Assembly: GCF_030499575.1 (NCBI RefSeq)
Contig: NZ_JASTLC010000001.1
Coordinates: forward strand, 8,704,001 to 8,768,000
Source: Streptomyces sp. DG2A-72
Lineage (GTDB): Bacteria > Actinomycetota > Actinomycetes > Streptomycetales > Streptomycetaceae
Length of the DNA stretch: 64,000 nucleotides
Reading direction: 5' to 3'
The notes under the pieces: model-generated
Seen by the model: only the letters and a program-made list of their open reading frames with translations
Told to the model about the DNA's origin: nothing
The model's database searches: none
Program-made: the position numbers and the translations under genes
Part shown: positions 33,819 through 42,684 of the stretch, piece after piece
How positions within the stretch are numbered: position 1 is the stretch's first letter
How the letters are laid out: each line of letters begins with the position of its first letter

Positions 33819-35438
33819 ATGGGACATCTGGAAGCCGCGCATCTCGAGTACTACCTCCCCGACGGGAGGGCGCTGCTCGGCGATGTGTCGTTCCGGGTCG
33901 GCGAAGGCGCCGTCGTGGCCCTGGTCGGCCCGAACGGCGCGGGCAAGACGACCCTGCTGCGGCTGATCTCCGGCGAGCTGAAGCCGCACGGCGGCACGGT
34001 CACCGTGAGCGGCGGCCTCGGCGTGATGCGCCAGTTCGTGGGCTCCGTACGGGACGAGACGACCGTACGGGATCTGCTGGTGTCGGTCGCGTCGCCCCGT
34101 GTCCAGGAGGCGGCGAAGGCCGTCGACAAGGCCGAGCACGCGATCATGACCGTCGACGACGAGGCCGCGCAGATGCAGTACGCGCAGGCCCTGTCCGACT
34201 GGGCCGAGGCCCACGGGTACGAGGCCGAGACCCTGTGGGACATGTGCACCACGGCCGCGCTGGGCGTGCCGTACGAGAAGGCGCAGTTCCGTGAGGTGCG
34301 CACACTGTCCGGCGGCGAGCAGAAGCGGCTGGTGCTGGAGGCGCTGCTGCGCGGCACGGACGAGGTGCTGCTGCTCGACGAGCCGGACAACTACCTCGAC
34401 GTGCCCGGCAAGCGCTGGCTGGAGGAGCGGCTGAAGGAGACCCGCAAGACGGTCCTCTTCGTCTCCCACGACCGGGAACTGCTCGCCCGTGCCGCCGAGA
34501 AGATCGTGTTGGTGGAGCCTTCGCCGGCGGGCGCCGACGCCTGGGTGCACGGCGGCGGGTTTGCCACCTACCACGACGCCCGGCGCGAACGCTTCGCCCG
34601 CTTCGAGGAGTTGCGCAGGCGCTGGGACGAGAAGCACGCCCAGCTGAAGAAGCTGGTGCTGAACCTGCGCCAGGCCGCCTCCATCAGCCATGAGCTGGCC
34701 TCCCGCTACCAGGCCGCCCAGACCAGGCTGCGCAAGTTCGAGGAGGCCGGTCCGCCGCCGGAGCCGCCGCGCGAGCAGGACATCAGGATGCGGCTCAAGG
34801 GCGGCCGTACCGGCGTAAGAGCCGTCACCTGCAAGCAACTTGAGCTGTCCGGCCTGATGAAACCCTTCGACCTGGAGGTCTTCTACGGCGAACGGGTCGC
34901 CGTCCTCGGCTCCAACGGCTCCGGCAAGTCGCACTTCCTGCGGCTGCTGGCAGGGGAGACCGTCGCGCACACGGGGGAGTGGAAGCTGGGTGCGAGGGTC
35001 GTCCCGGGCCACTTCGCCCAGACGCACGCGCACCCCGAGCTGACCGGGCGCAAGCTGCTCGACATCCTGTGGACCGAGCACTCCCAGGACCGCGGTGCCG
35101 CCATGTCCCGGCTGCGCCGCTACGAGCTGACGAACCAGGCCGAGCAGAGCTTCGACCGGCTCTCCGGCGGCCAGCAGGCCCGCTTCCAGATCCTCCTGCT
35201 GGAACTGGAAGGCGTGACGGCCCTGCTGCTCGACGAGCCGACCGACAACCTCGACCTGGAGTCCGCCGAGGCACTCCAGGAGGGCCTGGAGGCCTTCGAC
35301 GGCACGGTCCTCGCGGTCACCCACGACCGCTGGTTCGCCCGCTCCTTCGACCGCTACCTGGTCTTCGGCAGCGACGGCCGGGTCCGCGAGACGGCGGAGC
35401 CGGTGTGGGACGAACGGCGGGTGGAACGGGCGCGCTGA
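33819..35438 (+). CDS. ABC-F family ATPase
   Basis: 539 residues with two ABC domains and no membrane segment. First Walker A GPNGAGKT (37-44) with signature LSGGEQK near 163; second nucleotide site GSNGSGKS (364-371) with LSGGQQAR near 448. The charged helical linker between them (ARRERFARFEELRRRWDEKHAQLKK) matches the ribosome-binding linker of ABC-F proteins. Likely a translation factor; some members give antibiotic resistance by ribosome protection, but nothing nearby points to a drug cluster. Confidence 0.92.
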   Translation: MGHLEAAHLEYYLPDGRALLGDVSFRVGEGAVVALVGPNGAGKTTLLRLISGELKPHGGTVTVSGGLGVMRQFVGSVRDETTVRDLLVSVASPRVQEAAKAVDKAEHAIMTVDDEAAQMQYAQALSDWAEAHGYEAETLWDMCTTAALGVPYEKAQFREVRTLSGGEQKRLVLEALLRGTDEVLLLDEPDNYLDVPGKRWLEERLKETRKTVLFVSHDRELLARAAEKIVLVEPSPAGADAWVHGGGFATYHDARRERFARFEELRRRWDEKHAQLKKLVLNLRQAASISHELASRYQAAQTRLRKFEEAGPPPEPPREQDIRMRLKGGRTGVRAVTCKQLELSGLMKPFDLEVFYGERVAVLGSNGSGKSHFLRLLAGETVAHTGEWKLGARVVPGHFAQTHAHPELTGRKLLDILWTEHSQDRGAAMSRLRRYELTNQAEQSFDRLSGGQQARFQILLLELEGVTALLLDEPTDNLDLESAEALQEGLEAFDGTVLAVTHDRWFARSFDRYLVFGSDGRVRETAEPVWDERRVERAR

Positions 35439-35526
35439 CCCGTGGAGTGTTCGTACAGTGGATGCTGAAGCCAGATCCGGCGGGTACTCGAACCGTATGG
35501 ACGACCACGACGAGCGGGGCACCACC

Positions 35527-35760
35527 ATGACCGGAGTCGACCCGGGCCGGCTGGACGATCAGCAGCTCATGAAAGAGCTGGAGACCATCCACCGCACACG
35601 CCACGACACGCTGCTGTACGGCTCGAACGACGCGCTGCGCGCCCACAACGATCGGATGGCGCAGCTGGAGGGCGAGTATCTGCGCCGCAACCCGCGGCGT
35701 CCGGTGGCCGCGGGTCGCACACGCGAAGGGGCCCGGGAACGGGGCTGCGCGGATTCGTAG
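35527..35760 (+). CDS. DUF6158-like small protein
   Basis: 77 residues. It begins TGVDPGRLDDQQLMKELETIHRTRHDTLLYGS and continues HNDRMAQLEGEYLRRNPRR, the pattern of a helical Streptomyces protein of unknown function (DUF6158-like). The ATG at 35527 has GCGGGG about 8 bases upstream; an in-frame ATG at 35497 would add ten residues. Confidence 0.75.
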   Translation: MTGVDPGRLDDQQLMKELETIHRTRHDTLLYGSNDALRAHNDRMAQLEGEYLRRNPRRPVAAGRTREGARERGCADS

Positions 35761-35772
35761 GCCCGGCGCGGG

Positions 35773-35818
35773 TCAAACCGTCTGCCGGGCGCAGCTCACA
35801 CCGTCTGCCGGGCGAACA
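35773..35818. repeat. 23-bp tandem duplication of the DJ-1-like gene end
   Basis: The last 23 bases of the minus-strand DJ-1-like gene (35796-35818, including the stop) are repeated at 35773-35795 with few changes, so a second copy of the stop lies just beyond. Confidence 0.85.
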
Positions 35819-36338
35819 CCTCGAGGAAGGCCTCGTCGAACGCCTTCAGGTCGTCCGGCTTGCGGCTGGTGACCAGCGGGTTCGGGCCCTGGTCGTCGAT
35901 GTGCACCTGCTCGTCGACCCAGGTACCGCCCGCGTTGCGGATGTCGGTCCGCAGGCTGGGCCACGAGGTGAGCGTCCGGCCCCGTACGACATCCGCCTCG
36001 ACCAGCGTCCACGGGGCGTGGCAGATCGCGGCGACCGGCCTTCCCCGCTCGAAGAACGCCTGGACGAACGTGACCGCGAGCTCGTCCATCCGCAGGAAAT
36101 CCGGATTGGCCACGCCACCGGGCAGCACCAGCCCGCCGAACGACTCGGCCGGCACCTCGCCGACCACCTCGTCCACGGCGAAGGTGTCCGCCTTGTCGAG
36201 GTGGTCGAAGGCCTGCACCCGTCCGGGTTTCGTCGACACCAGCACCGGCTCGTGCCCCGCCTCGACAGCCGCCCGCCACGGGTCGGCCAGCTCGATCTGC
36301 TCCACGCCCTCGGGCGCCGTCAGAAACGCGATGCGCAT
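35796..36338 (-). CDS. DJ-1/PfpI-family protein (type 1 glutamine amidotransferase-like)
   Basis: 180 residues. Conserved signs: RIAFLTAPEGVEQIEL start, GLVLPGGVANPDFLR, and the nucleophile elbow AAICHAPW with the reactive Cys, followed by TSWPSLRTDIRNAGGTWVDE. Family members are general stress proteins, deglycases or hydratases. ATG at 36338, with AAGGA just upstream, right after the stop of a broken frame. Confidence 0.9.
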   Translation of the reverse strand: MRIAFLTAPEGVEQIELADPWRAAVEAGHEPVLVSTKPGRVQAFDHLDKADTFAVDEVVGEVPAESFGGLVLPGGVANPDFLRMDELAVTFVQAFFERGRPVAAICHAPWTLVEADVVRGRTLTSWPSLRTDIRNAGGTWVDEQVHIDDQGPNPLVTSRKPDDLKAFDEAFLEVFARQTV

Positions 36339-36344
36339 CGTCCT

Positions 36345-36533
36345 TCACCGTCCTTTCTCGGCACGCCAGTGGGCCTCGTCACCCCTGGCGCGCTTGGTGT
36401 TCCGTCGGGCCGCGCGTCGGCAGCGCAGCAGTGCCTTCACCTGTTCGGCGTGCAGACACATCAGCGAGGCCGGCGCACCGAACGGCAGCGACTCCAGGAA
36501 GCTGTGGATGTGCTGCTCCAGCGGGTGGTGACG
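36345..36533 (-). pseudogene. Possible frameshifted small gene before the DJ-1-like gene
   Basis: An open frame without a usable start encodes about 60 residues (HPLEQHIHSFLESLPF, then CLHAEQVKALLRCRRAARRN). A GTG about 20 bases upstream opens in another frame (VDVGDVTTRW), so a small indel near 36525 may have broken a gene that once began there. It ends 7 bases before the DJ-1-like ATG. I do not recognise the family. Confidence 0.35.
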
Positions 36534-36589
36534 TCACCGACGTCCACGGTGACGCCCGGTGGCGCTGATCTCGGCGGCCTGGTCCCGGC

Positions 36590-37024
36590 TCACCCGGGTC
36601 CCTCGCGGTCCGGTGCGGCCCGGCTGATGTCGGCCAGAGCCGAATCGGGGTCCTCCTCCTCGGCGAGGTCGCCGAGGGTGACGATGCCGACCGGCAGGCC
36701 GCTCTCCACGACCGGCAGCCGGCGTACCGCGTGCTCCCGCATCAGGGTGATCGCGTCGGACACCGGGTCGTCGGGCGCGACCATGACCGGATCGGGCGTG
36801 CACACGGTCTGGGCGCTCACCGTCAGCGGATCGGCGCCCTCCGCGACGGCGCGCACCGCGATGTCACGGTCGGTGAGCATCCCGACGACCCGTGAACCGT
36901 CGGCCACCAGCACATCGCCGATGTCCTGTGTGCGCATCAGCTGCGCCGCTTCGACGAGCGAGGCGTCCGGGCGGACCGCGACCACGCCCGGCGTCATGAC
37001 ATCCCTCACGAACTCAGCCATCAT
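36590..37024 (-). CDS. Tandem CBS-domain protein
   Basis: 144 residues, two CBS domains: residues about 6-60 (VRDVMTPGVVAVRPDASLVEAAQLMRTQDIGDVLVAD) and about 70-125 (TVCTPDPVMVAPDDPVSDAITLMREHAVRRLPVVE). CBS pairs bind adenosyl nucleotides and act as energy or redox sensors. It starts with two ATG codons behind GGAAAGG. Similar stand-alone CBS proteins often belong to stress regulons in actinobacteria. Confidence 0.92.
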   Translation of the reverse strand: MMAEFVRDVMTPGVVAVRPDASLVEAAQLMRTQDIGDVLVADGSRVVGMLTDRDIAVRAVAEGADPLTVSAQTVCTPDPVMVAPDDPVSDAITLMREHAVRRLPVVESGLPVGIVTLGDLAEEEDPDSALADISRAAPDREGPG

Positions 37025-37147
37025 GGTGGCCCTTTCCTCCGTTCCCCGGCCGGTGTGAGCACCACGGCGCCGGGCCGGTACGACGCCGTCCGCAGTACCC
37101 CGGGCCGGGTCGGCTATGCCTGCTTCTGAGGCCCTGACAGGCCTTGG

Positions 37148-37226
37148 CCCCTTCAGGGGCGCGGGGCTGTATCAATATGCGGCTCCGCCGCGTGGGCGCG
37201 ACCAGCCCCCACCGACCCGCGGATGA
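37148..37226 (-). repeat. Dispersed intergenic repeat, long form (copy A2, inverted)
   Basis: The same element as at 6263-6339, in the opposite orientation, between the CBS and DUF2795-like genes. The end CCCCTTCAGGGGCGC forms a hairpin. The rest of the 226-base gap shows nothing else I recognise. Confidence 0.85.
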
Positions 37227-37250
37227 ATCACCGCGCTCCCAGCGGAGCGC

Positions 37251-37625
37251 TCACGTCCGGGTCAGGGCCTCCGCCAGTTCCTGGACGTTGGCGTAGCGCG
37301 CCGAACGCGGCAGCCGTTCCACCGCCTCGGCGAGGGTGTCCGGCGCGTACCGCCGGCGCAGCTCGCGGGCAAGTTCGCGCGGGCCCGCCGGGAAGGCGCC
37401 ACGGCCGAGCAATTTGGCCAGCTCCAGCCGGACCGCGGCCAGGGAGGCCCGGGTGCGCCCCGGCGCCACCGGCCCGCCCGCGATCTCCGGGTCGTCCTCG
37501 GCAGTCGGCTCGGGGTCGTGCCACTCCTCGGTCCTCGTGGGGTGCCCCGACCTCAGCAGACCCTGCAGTTCATGCTTCATCTCGTCGTCACGATGGACGC
37601 TCAGCCGATCACTGCCTCGCTGCAT
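37251..37625 (-). CDS. DUF2795-like protein
   Basis: 124 residues. A polar head (residues 1-60, rich in Glu/Asp/Pro) is followed by a small helical domain (LAKLLGRGAFPAGPRELARELRRRYAPDTLAEAVERLPRSARYANVQELAEAL) resembling DUF2795. GGAGGG lies 4 bases before ATG 37625; an internal ATG at 37580 lacks such a site. Function unknown; often near stress genes in Streptomyces. Confidence 0.75.
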   Translation of the reverse strand: MQRGSDRLSVHRDDEMKHELQGLLRSGHPTRTEEWHDPEPTAEDDPEIAGGPVAPGRTRASLAAVRLELAKLLGRGAFPAGPRELARELRRRYAPDTLAEAVERLPRSARYANVQELAEALTRT

Positions 37626-37688
37626 GACTCCCTCCAGATCTTCGGGGGTGAGGCTCCGCGTACCCGAAGAGCGGCGGGCGACACTCGG

Positions 37689-39485
37689 CTACTTCTTCTC
37701 CCGCCCGGGCAGGAACTCCTGCACCTTCGCCTTGAAGCCCTGCTTGATCATCGAGCCCCGGTCCGCGTCGCCCTTCATGATCGATGCGGCCGTGGCCTCC
37801 ATCTGGTCCCAGGTGGCGTGCGGCGGGATCGGCGGCACGGCCGGGTCGGTCAGGAACTCGATCACCGCGGGCCCGTCCGCCTCCAGCCCGGCCCGCCAGC
37901 CCGCCTCGACGTCCTCCGGCTTCTCCACCCGGATGCCCGTCAGGCCCAGAGAACGGGCGAAGGCGGCGTACTGCACGTCGGGGATCTCCTGCGAGGGCAG
38001 GAAGGACGGGGCGCCCTCCATGGCCCGCATCTCCCAGGTGACCTGGTTGAGGTCATGGTTGTTCCAGACGCCGACGACCAGCCGCTTGTCCTCCCAGCGG
38101 TCGGCGTACTTCGCCGCCGTGATCAGCTCCGCCAGCCCGTTCATCTGCATCGCCCCGTCCCCGACCAGCGCGATCGCGGGCCGGTCCGGGTGGGCGAACT
38201 TCGCGCCGATCGCATACGGCACCCCGCAGCCCATCGTCGCGAGCGTGCCGGACAGCGAGGCGCGCATGCCGGGCCGCATCGTCAGGTGCCGCGCGTACCA
38301 GTTGGCCACCGAGCCCGAGTCGGAGCTGATGATCGCGTTGCCCGGCAGCAGCGGGTCCAGCGCCCGTGCCACGTACTCCGGGTTGATCGGGTCGGCCGAC
38401 AGCCCGGCCCGCCGCTCCATCACGTCACGCCAGCGCGTCACGTTCGCGCACACCGTGTCGTACCACTCCCGCCCGCGCTCCTCCGTCCCCAGCAGCGGGA
38501 TCAGCTGCTGAAGGGTCGCCTTCGCGTCGCCGACGAGATTCACCTCGTACGGATAACGCATCCCGACCATGTGCGGATCGATGTCGATCTGCACACCGCG
38601 CGCCTTGCCGAAGTCCGGCAGGAACTGGGTGTACGGGAAGGACGACCCGATGGTCAGCAAGGTGTCGCAGTCCCGCATCAGCTCGTACGACGGTCGGGTG
38701 CCCAGCAGCCCGATCGCGCCGGTGACATACGGGAGTTCATCGCTGAGCGCGTCCTTGCCGAGCAGCGCCTTGGCCACGCCGGCGCCGAGCAGTTCGGCGA
38801 TGCGCTCCACCTCGGGCTGGGCGCCGGACGCGCCCTGGCCGACCAGGATCGCCACCTTGTCACCGGAGTTGAGGATCTCGGCCGCCCGCCCGAGGGACTC
38901 CTCGGAGGGGATCGCCGTCCAGGAACTGCGGTCCAGGCTGGAGGGCACCATCTTGAACTCGTGTGTGGGCGGCGAGTAGTCGAGCTCCTGCACATCGCCG
39001 GGGATGATGATCGCCGTGGGGGAGCGGCGCGCGTACGCGGTGCGGATCGCCCGGTCCAGTACGTTCGGCAGCTGCTCGGGGACGGTGACCGTCTCCACGA
39101 AGTCCGAGGCGACGTCCTTGAACAGGGTGTGCAGGTCCACCTCCTGCTGATACGAGCCGCCCATCGCGGTGCGGTGCGTCTGGCCGACGATCGCCAGCAC
39201 CGGAACGTGGTCGAGCTTGGCGTCGTACAGGCCGTTGAGGAGATGGATCGCGCCGGGGCCCGAGGTGGCCGCGCACACGCCGACCCGGCCGCTGAACTTC
39301 GCGTAGCCGACCGCCTGGAACGCGGACATCTCCTCGTGCCGGGACTGGATGAAACGGGGCCGGTCCTCGGCGCGGCCCCAGGCGGCGAGCAGCCCGTTGA
39401 TGCCGTCGCCGGGATAGCCGAAGACGTGCTCCACACCCCATTCGCGCAGGCGGGCGAGGACGTGGTCGGAGACCTTGGTGCTCAT
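37689..39485 (-). CDS. Pyruvate oxidase/dehydrogenase-like TPP enzyme (PoxB type)
   Basis: 598 residues with three TPP-enzyme domains: the pyrimidine domain with catalytic Glu51 in RHEEMSAF; a central FAD-type domain (about 195-330); and the diphosphate domain with VGDGAMQMNG...WNNHDLNQV. It is closest to ubiquinone-dependent pyruvate dehydrogenase rather than acetolactate synthase. It would decarboxylate pyruvate to acetate with electrons passed to quinone. GGGAGGT precedes the ATG. It shares a 245-base promoter region with the sigma factor gene. Confidence 0.88.
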   Translation of the reverse strand: MSTKVSDHVLARLREWGVEHVFGYPGDGINGLLAAWGRAEDRPRFIQSRHEEMSAFQAVGYAKFSGRVGVCAATSGPGAIHLLNGLYDAKLDHVPVLAIVGQTHRTAMGGSYQQEVDLHTLFKDVASDFVETVTVPEQLPNVLDRAIRTAYARRSPTAIIIPGDVQELDYSPPTHEFKMVPSSLDRSSWTAIPSEESLGRAAEILNSGDKVAILVGQGASGAQPEVERIAELLGAGVAKALLGKDALSDELPYVTGAIGLLGTRPSYELMRDCDTLLTIGSSFPYTQFLPDFGKARGVQIDIDPHMVGMRYPYEVNLVGDAKATLQQLIPLLGTEERGREWYDTVCANVTRWRDVMERRAGLSADPINPEYVARALDPLLPGNAIISSDSGSVANWYARHLTMRPGMRASLSGTLATMGCGVPYAIGAKFAHPDRPAIALVGDGAMQMNGLAELITAAKYADRWEDKRLVVGVWNNHDLNQVTWEMRAMEGAPSFLPSQEIPDVQYAAFARSLGLTGIRVEKPEDVEAGWRAGLEADGPAVIEFLTDPAVPPIPPHATWDQMEATAASIMKGDADRGSMIKQGFKAKVQEFLPGREKK

Positions 39486-39730
39486 GACGGACCTCCCGGA
39501 CTCGGGATCGACAGCAGCAGCACCGCCCGAGTCACCCGCCGGGCCTGCGGAAAACCTGCCCGGTGTTTGCGGCCGGGGGAGGAGGGCAGGCGAAGAACCA
39601 GTGCTTCGGACAGGAGGCACGTCCGTGGGAGCAGCGCTCTCGCCGCCACGGCCGCGTCTGTCCGACGTGCGGCCGCGCTCCCACGGTGACCGTCCAACCC
39701 AGAGCACAACCAAGGGAGTTGTGGCGCATC

Positions 39731-40525
39731 ATGCCCACTCAAGTGAGCGCGAAGCACCACCCGCACGACGACGCACCCGACACGGCCGAGGCCTTCCGCA
39801 AGCTGGCCACGCTGCCGCCGGGGCCGCAGCGCGACACGCTCCGTGACGAGATCGTCGAGGCCTGGCTGCCCATGGCCGACCGGCTCGCCGGACGCTTCCG
39901 CAGCCGCGGCGAGAGTTTCGACGACCTGCGTCAGGTCGCGGCCCTCGGCCTGGTCAAGGCCGTCGACCGGTACGACCCCGCACGCGGCAACGCCTTCGAG
40001 AGCTATGCCGTACCGACCATCACCGGCGAGATCAAGCGGCACTTCCGCGACCACATGTGGACGCTGCACGTGCCGCGCCGGGTCCAGGATCTGCGCAACC
40101 GGGTCCGGTTCGCCTGCCAGGACCTGTCGCAGACCGTGTCCGGCCAGCGGCCCACCGTGGCCGCGATCGCCGAGCACGCGAACATGAGCGAAGAGGACGT
40201 GCTGGTGGGCCTGGAGGCCCTGGAGAGCTTCACGGCCCTGTCCCTGGACGCGGAGCTGCCCGGCAGCGAGGACGGCTACTCCCTGGGCGACGCCCTCGGC
40301 TCGTCCGACCCGGCACTGGACACGGTCGTGGACCGTGAGGCCGTACGGCATCGGCTGGCGGCGCTGCCGGAGCGGGAGCGGGCCATTCTGTACATGCGGT
40401 TCTTCGGGGACATGACGCAGAGCCGGATCGCCGAGCGGCTCGGTATCTCGCAGATGCATGTGTCCCGGCTGATCAGCCGGTGCTGCACGCGGGTGCGGGA
40501 TCAGGTGCTGCAGGATGTGGCCTAG
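39731..40525 (+). CDS. SigB/SigF-type RNA polymerase sigma factor
   Basis: 264 residues, group 3 sigma-70. Region 2 is DLRQVAALGLVKAVDRYDPARGNAFESYAVPTITGEIKRHFRD (65-107), region 3 about 118-170 and region 4, with its helix-turn-helix, RIAERLGISQMHVSRLISR (232-250). This is the SigB/F/G subfamily of Streptomyces that controls osmotic, stress and spore genes and is usually held by anti-sigma factors. No anti-sigma gene is adjacent. The ATG at 39731 has GGGAG rather far upstream (about 12 bases). Confidence 0.92.
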   Translation: MPTQVSAKHHPHDDAPDTAEAFRKLATLPPGPQRDTLRDEIVEAWLPMADRLAGRFRSRGESFDDLRQVAALGLVKAVDRYDPARGNAFESYAVPTITGEIKRHFRDHMWTLHVPRRVQDLRNRVRFACQDLSQTVSGQRPTVAAIAEHANMSEEDVLVGLEALESFTALSLDAELPGSEDGYSLGDALGSSDPALDTVVDREAVRHRLAALPERERAILYMRFFGDMTQSRIAERLGISQMHVSRLISRCCTRVRDQVLQDVA

Positions 40526-40576
40526 TTCCGGGTTTCGCCGTGGGGGTGCGGTGGTTCGCGGGCTGCAGCTTCGTTG

Positions 40577-40614
40577 TGGTTGCTCGCGCAGTTCCCCGCG
40601 CCCCTTAGGGCGTT
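40577..40614 (+). repeat. Dispersed intergenic repeat, short form (copy B1)
   Basis: CTCGCGCAGTTCCCCGCGCC followed by CCTTAGGGCG. It lies between the convergent sigma factor and PAS/GAF genes and supplies the TAA stop of the latter (40605-40607). Confidence 0.85.
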
Positions 40615-41723
40615 GTCGTGAGCCTCAGTGTTATGTGGCGGGACATCGTGTCCATCGCTTGCGCCTCGGCCATCGAGAAGGCCAGGCGGGCCCCGCAGCG
40701 CAGCAGAGTGAGGACGCCGTGCACGGTGCCGTCGGTGGTCAGGGGCACGCACAGCAGTGAGGTGACGTTCGCCTGTACGAGGACCGGGGCGCCGGACGCG
40801 TCCCGGCCCAGGGCGTCCGGATCCTCGGGGCGTACCTGGAGCGCCGGGGCGCCGCCCCGCGCCGCCTCGGCGACCAGGGGAGAATCGGCCGGATCCAATG
40901 CCATCAGCGCGGCCGCCTCCTTCTCCGACGGGGCGAACACCGCCGTGCGGGACAGTCGGGCGGCCCCCGCGTCGGCGACGACCCAGTCGGCGAACCGTCC
41001 ATGCAGTACCTGACCCGCCCGGTGAAGGACTTTGCCGGGCGGGGCCGTGAGCAACGCCGTGGTCATGGCGTCCACCAGGTCCATCAGTGACGCGTGCCGG
41101 GTGGTCTCGGTGAGGTCCGGGACATGGCCCGCGGCGCCGTGGTCCGGTCCCGGCGCGGCGGGCACGCCCAGTCCGCCGGGCTGTAGGAGGACGAGCACCG
41201 TGGGGCGTGGCTCGCCGGTCGGTCGTACGGCGGCCAGGGTCACGTGCACCGGCTCGGCCGGGCGTCGTTGGAGGTGGACGGTGAGGCTGCGGTCGCCTTC
41301 GCCGCGGGTCACGGCCGCGGCCTGGGAGCGGAACGCCGCCCGGTCGGCGTGGGCGAGGAAGCCCGTCAGGGGCCGGCCTGTCGCGTACCCGGCGCGGACG
41401 CCGGTGAAGGCGGTCGCCGCGAAGTTCAGCCGGCGCACCACGGTCTCCCGGTCCACCAGCGCGACCGGCAGCGGCAGGCGCTGGAACACCGTCCGCAACA
41501 GCTGCTGTTCCTGGCGGTCGGCGGGGGCCGGGCGGGAGCCGCCGACGGTGGACAGCCGCTCGTACCACGGCCACAACTGGTCGGCCACATGGTCGAGTTC
41601 GAAGATCGCCGCATCCAGTACGGTGGGCAGGTCGCCGCCCGAAGCGGACCGCGCCGCCTTCAGCTCTGCGATGCGGCGCACGAAATCCGCGAGCTCTTCA
41701 CCGAATTCCTCCGTCTGCGCCAT
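40605..41723 (-). CDS. PAS-GAF sensor protein
   Basis: 372 residues, soluble. A helical head (1-60), a PAS domain (about 75-185; LPLPVALVDRETVVRRLNFAATAFTGV) and a GAF domain (about 205-370; ending VPLTTDGTVHGVLTLLR). No kinase or phosphatase output domain, so it probably signals through protein contacts. It is divergent from the GAF-ANTAR gene (128 bases), suggesting they work together. Its stop codon lies in a dispersed repeat. Confidence 0.87.
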   Translation of the reverse strand: MAQTEEFGEELADFVRRIAELKAARSASGGDLPTVLDAAIFELDHVADQLWPWYERLSTVGGSRPAPADRQEQQLLRTVFQRLPLPVALVDRETVVRRLNFAATAFTGVRAGYATGRPLTGFLAHADRAAFRSQAAAVTRGEGDRSLTVHLQRRPAEPVHVTLAAVRPTGEPRPTVLVLLQPGGLGVPAAPGPDHGAAGHVPDLTETTRHASLMDLVDAMTTALLTAPPGKVLHRAGQVLHGRFADWVVADAGAARLSRTAVFAPSEKEAAALMALDPADSPLVAEAARGGAPALQVRPEDPDALGRDASGAPVLVQANVTSLLCVPLTTDGTVHGVLTLLRCGARLAFSMAEAQAMDTMSRHITLRLTTTP

Positions 41724-41851
41724 GCGACGAACCTAACGCGCGGTACGGCTTCCCGGGTCCGCCGGAGTCCGACGAGCGGCACGCTCCGGCTTCGCCCGCT
41801 GTTTCCCGGCCAACTCGACGGGGCAGCCGACGGGAAGAGGAGGACTGCACA

Positions 41852-42568
41852 ATGCCGGACACTCAGGACACCGGCCGCTGGGGCGCGGAGTCCGCCGAGT
41901 CCACGCTACCCGGCCGACGGCTGTCCGAACTGGTCGAGCAGGCCGCCCGCTGCACCGCCGACTGCTGCGGAGCGAGCGGCACCGTCAGCGAGGGCAGTCC
42001 CGAACGACCGGCGGCGGTCACCCATCCCGACCTGGCCGCGCTCGTCGCGGTGCAGATGCACTCCGGGGAGGGGCCCATCCCCGCCGCCCTCGAACGCGGG
42101 GAGCCCGTCGACTCGACGGATCTGCTGCACGATGAGCGATGGCCGCAGTACCGCGCCCTGGCGCTGGACTCGGGGGTGCGATCCTGCGTGACGTTCCCCT
42201 TCCGCCGGTCCGGGCTGACGGTGACCCTGAGCCTCTACAGCTTCCGCCCGGGCACCCTTGAGGACGCCTCGCACGGGCCCGCCCGGGCGCTCGGTGACTT
42301 CGCCGCGGCGTGCCTGGTCCGCGACCAGTCCTACCGGGCCGCGCTCACCGAACTCGACCAACTCGGCACGGCCCTGCGCTCCCGCCCTGTCGTCGACCAG
42401 GCGTGCGGCATCGTCATGCATGTCCTGGGCTGCGACGCGGACGCCGCGTTCGGCATCCTGCGGCGTATCTCCCAGACCACGAACCGCAAGCTGGCCGATG
42501 TCGCGTCGGCGGTCGTGGACCGGCGGGGCCGGGGGCTGGAGGGGGATCTGGCGGCGCTGCTGAACTAG
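41852..42568 (+). CDS. GAF-ANTAR transcription antitermination regulator
   Basis: 238 residues. The GAF domain is about 20-160 (LVEQAARCTADCCGASGTV ... VRSCVTFPFRRSG); the ANTAR RNA-binding three-helix domain is about 165-228 (LGTALRSRPVVDQACGIVMHVLGCDADAAFGILRRISQTTNRKLADVA). ANTAR proteins bind paired hexaloop hairpins and prevent termination. GAGGAGG stands just before the ATG. Input signal unknown. Confidence 0.93.
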   Translation: MPDTQDTGRWGAESAESTLPGRRLSELVEQAARCTADCCGASGTVSEGSPERPAAVTHPDLAALVAVQMHSGEGPIPAALERGEPVDSTDLLHDERWPQYRALALDSGVRSCVTFPFRRSGLTVTLSLYSFRPGTLEDASHGPARALGDFAAACLVRDQSYRAALTELDQLGTALRSRPVVDQACGIVMHVLGCDADAAFGILRRISQTTNRKLADVASAVVDRRGRGLEGDLAALLN

Positions 42569-42606
42569 GTGCTCCGCGGGAAGTGGGGTGATTGGCCGTC
42601 GATCAT

Positions 42607-42684
42607 CCGCGGGCCGGTGGGGGCTGGTCGCGCCCACGCGGCGGAGCCGCATAGTGATACAGCCCAGCGCCCCTTCGGGGCGCT
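42607..42684 (+). repeat. Dispersed intergenic repeat, long form (copy A3)
   Basis: Nearly identical to 6263-6339 and in the same orientation, 39 bases after the GAF-ANTAR stop. Confidence 0.85.

Noticed and set aside
33819..35438. ABC-F protein as part of an antibiotic resistance or biosynthesis cluster
   Set aside because: No biosynthetic enzymes or other resistance genes are in the vicinity.
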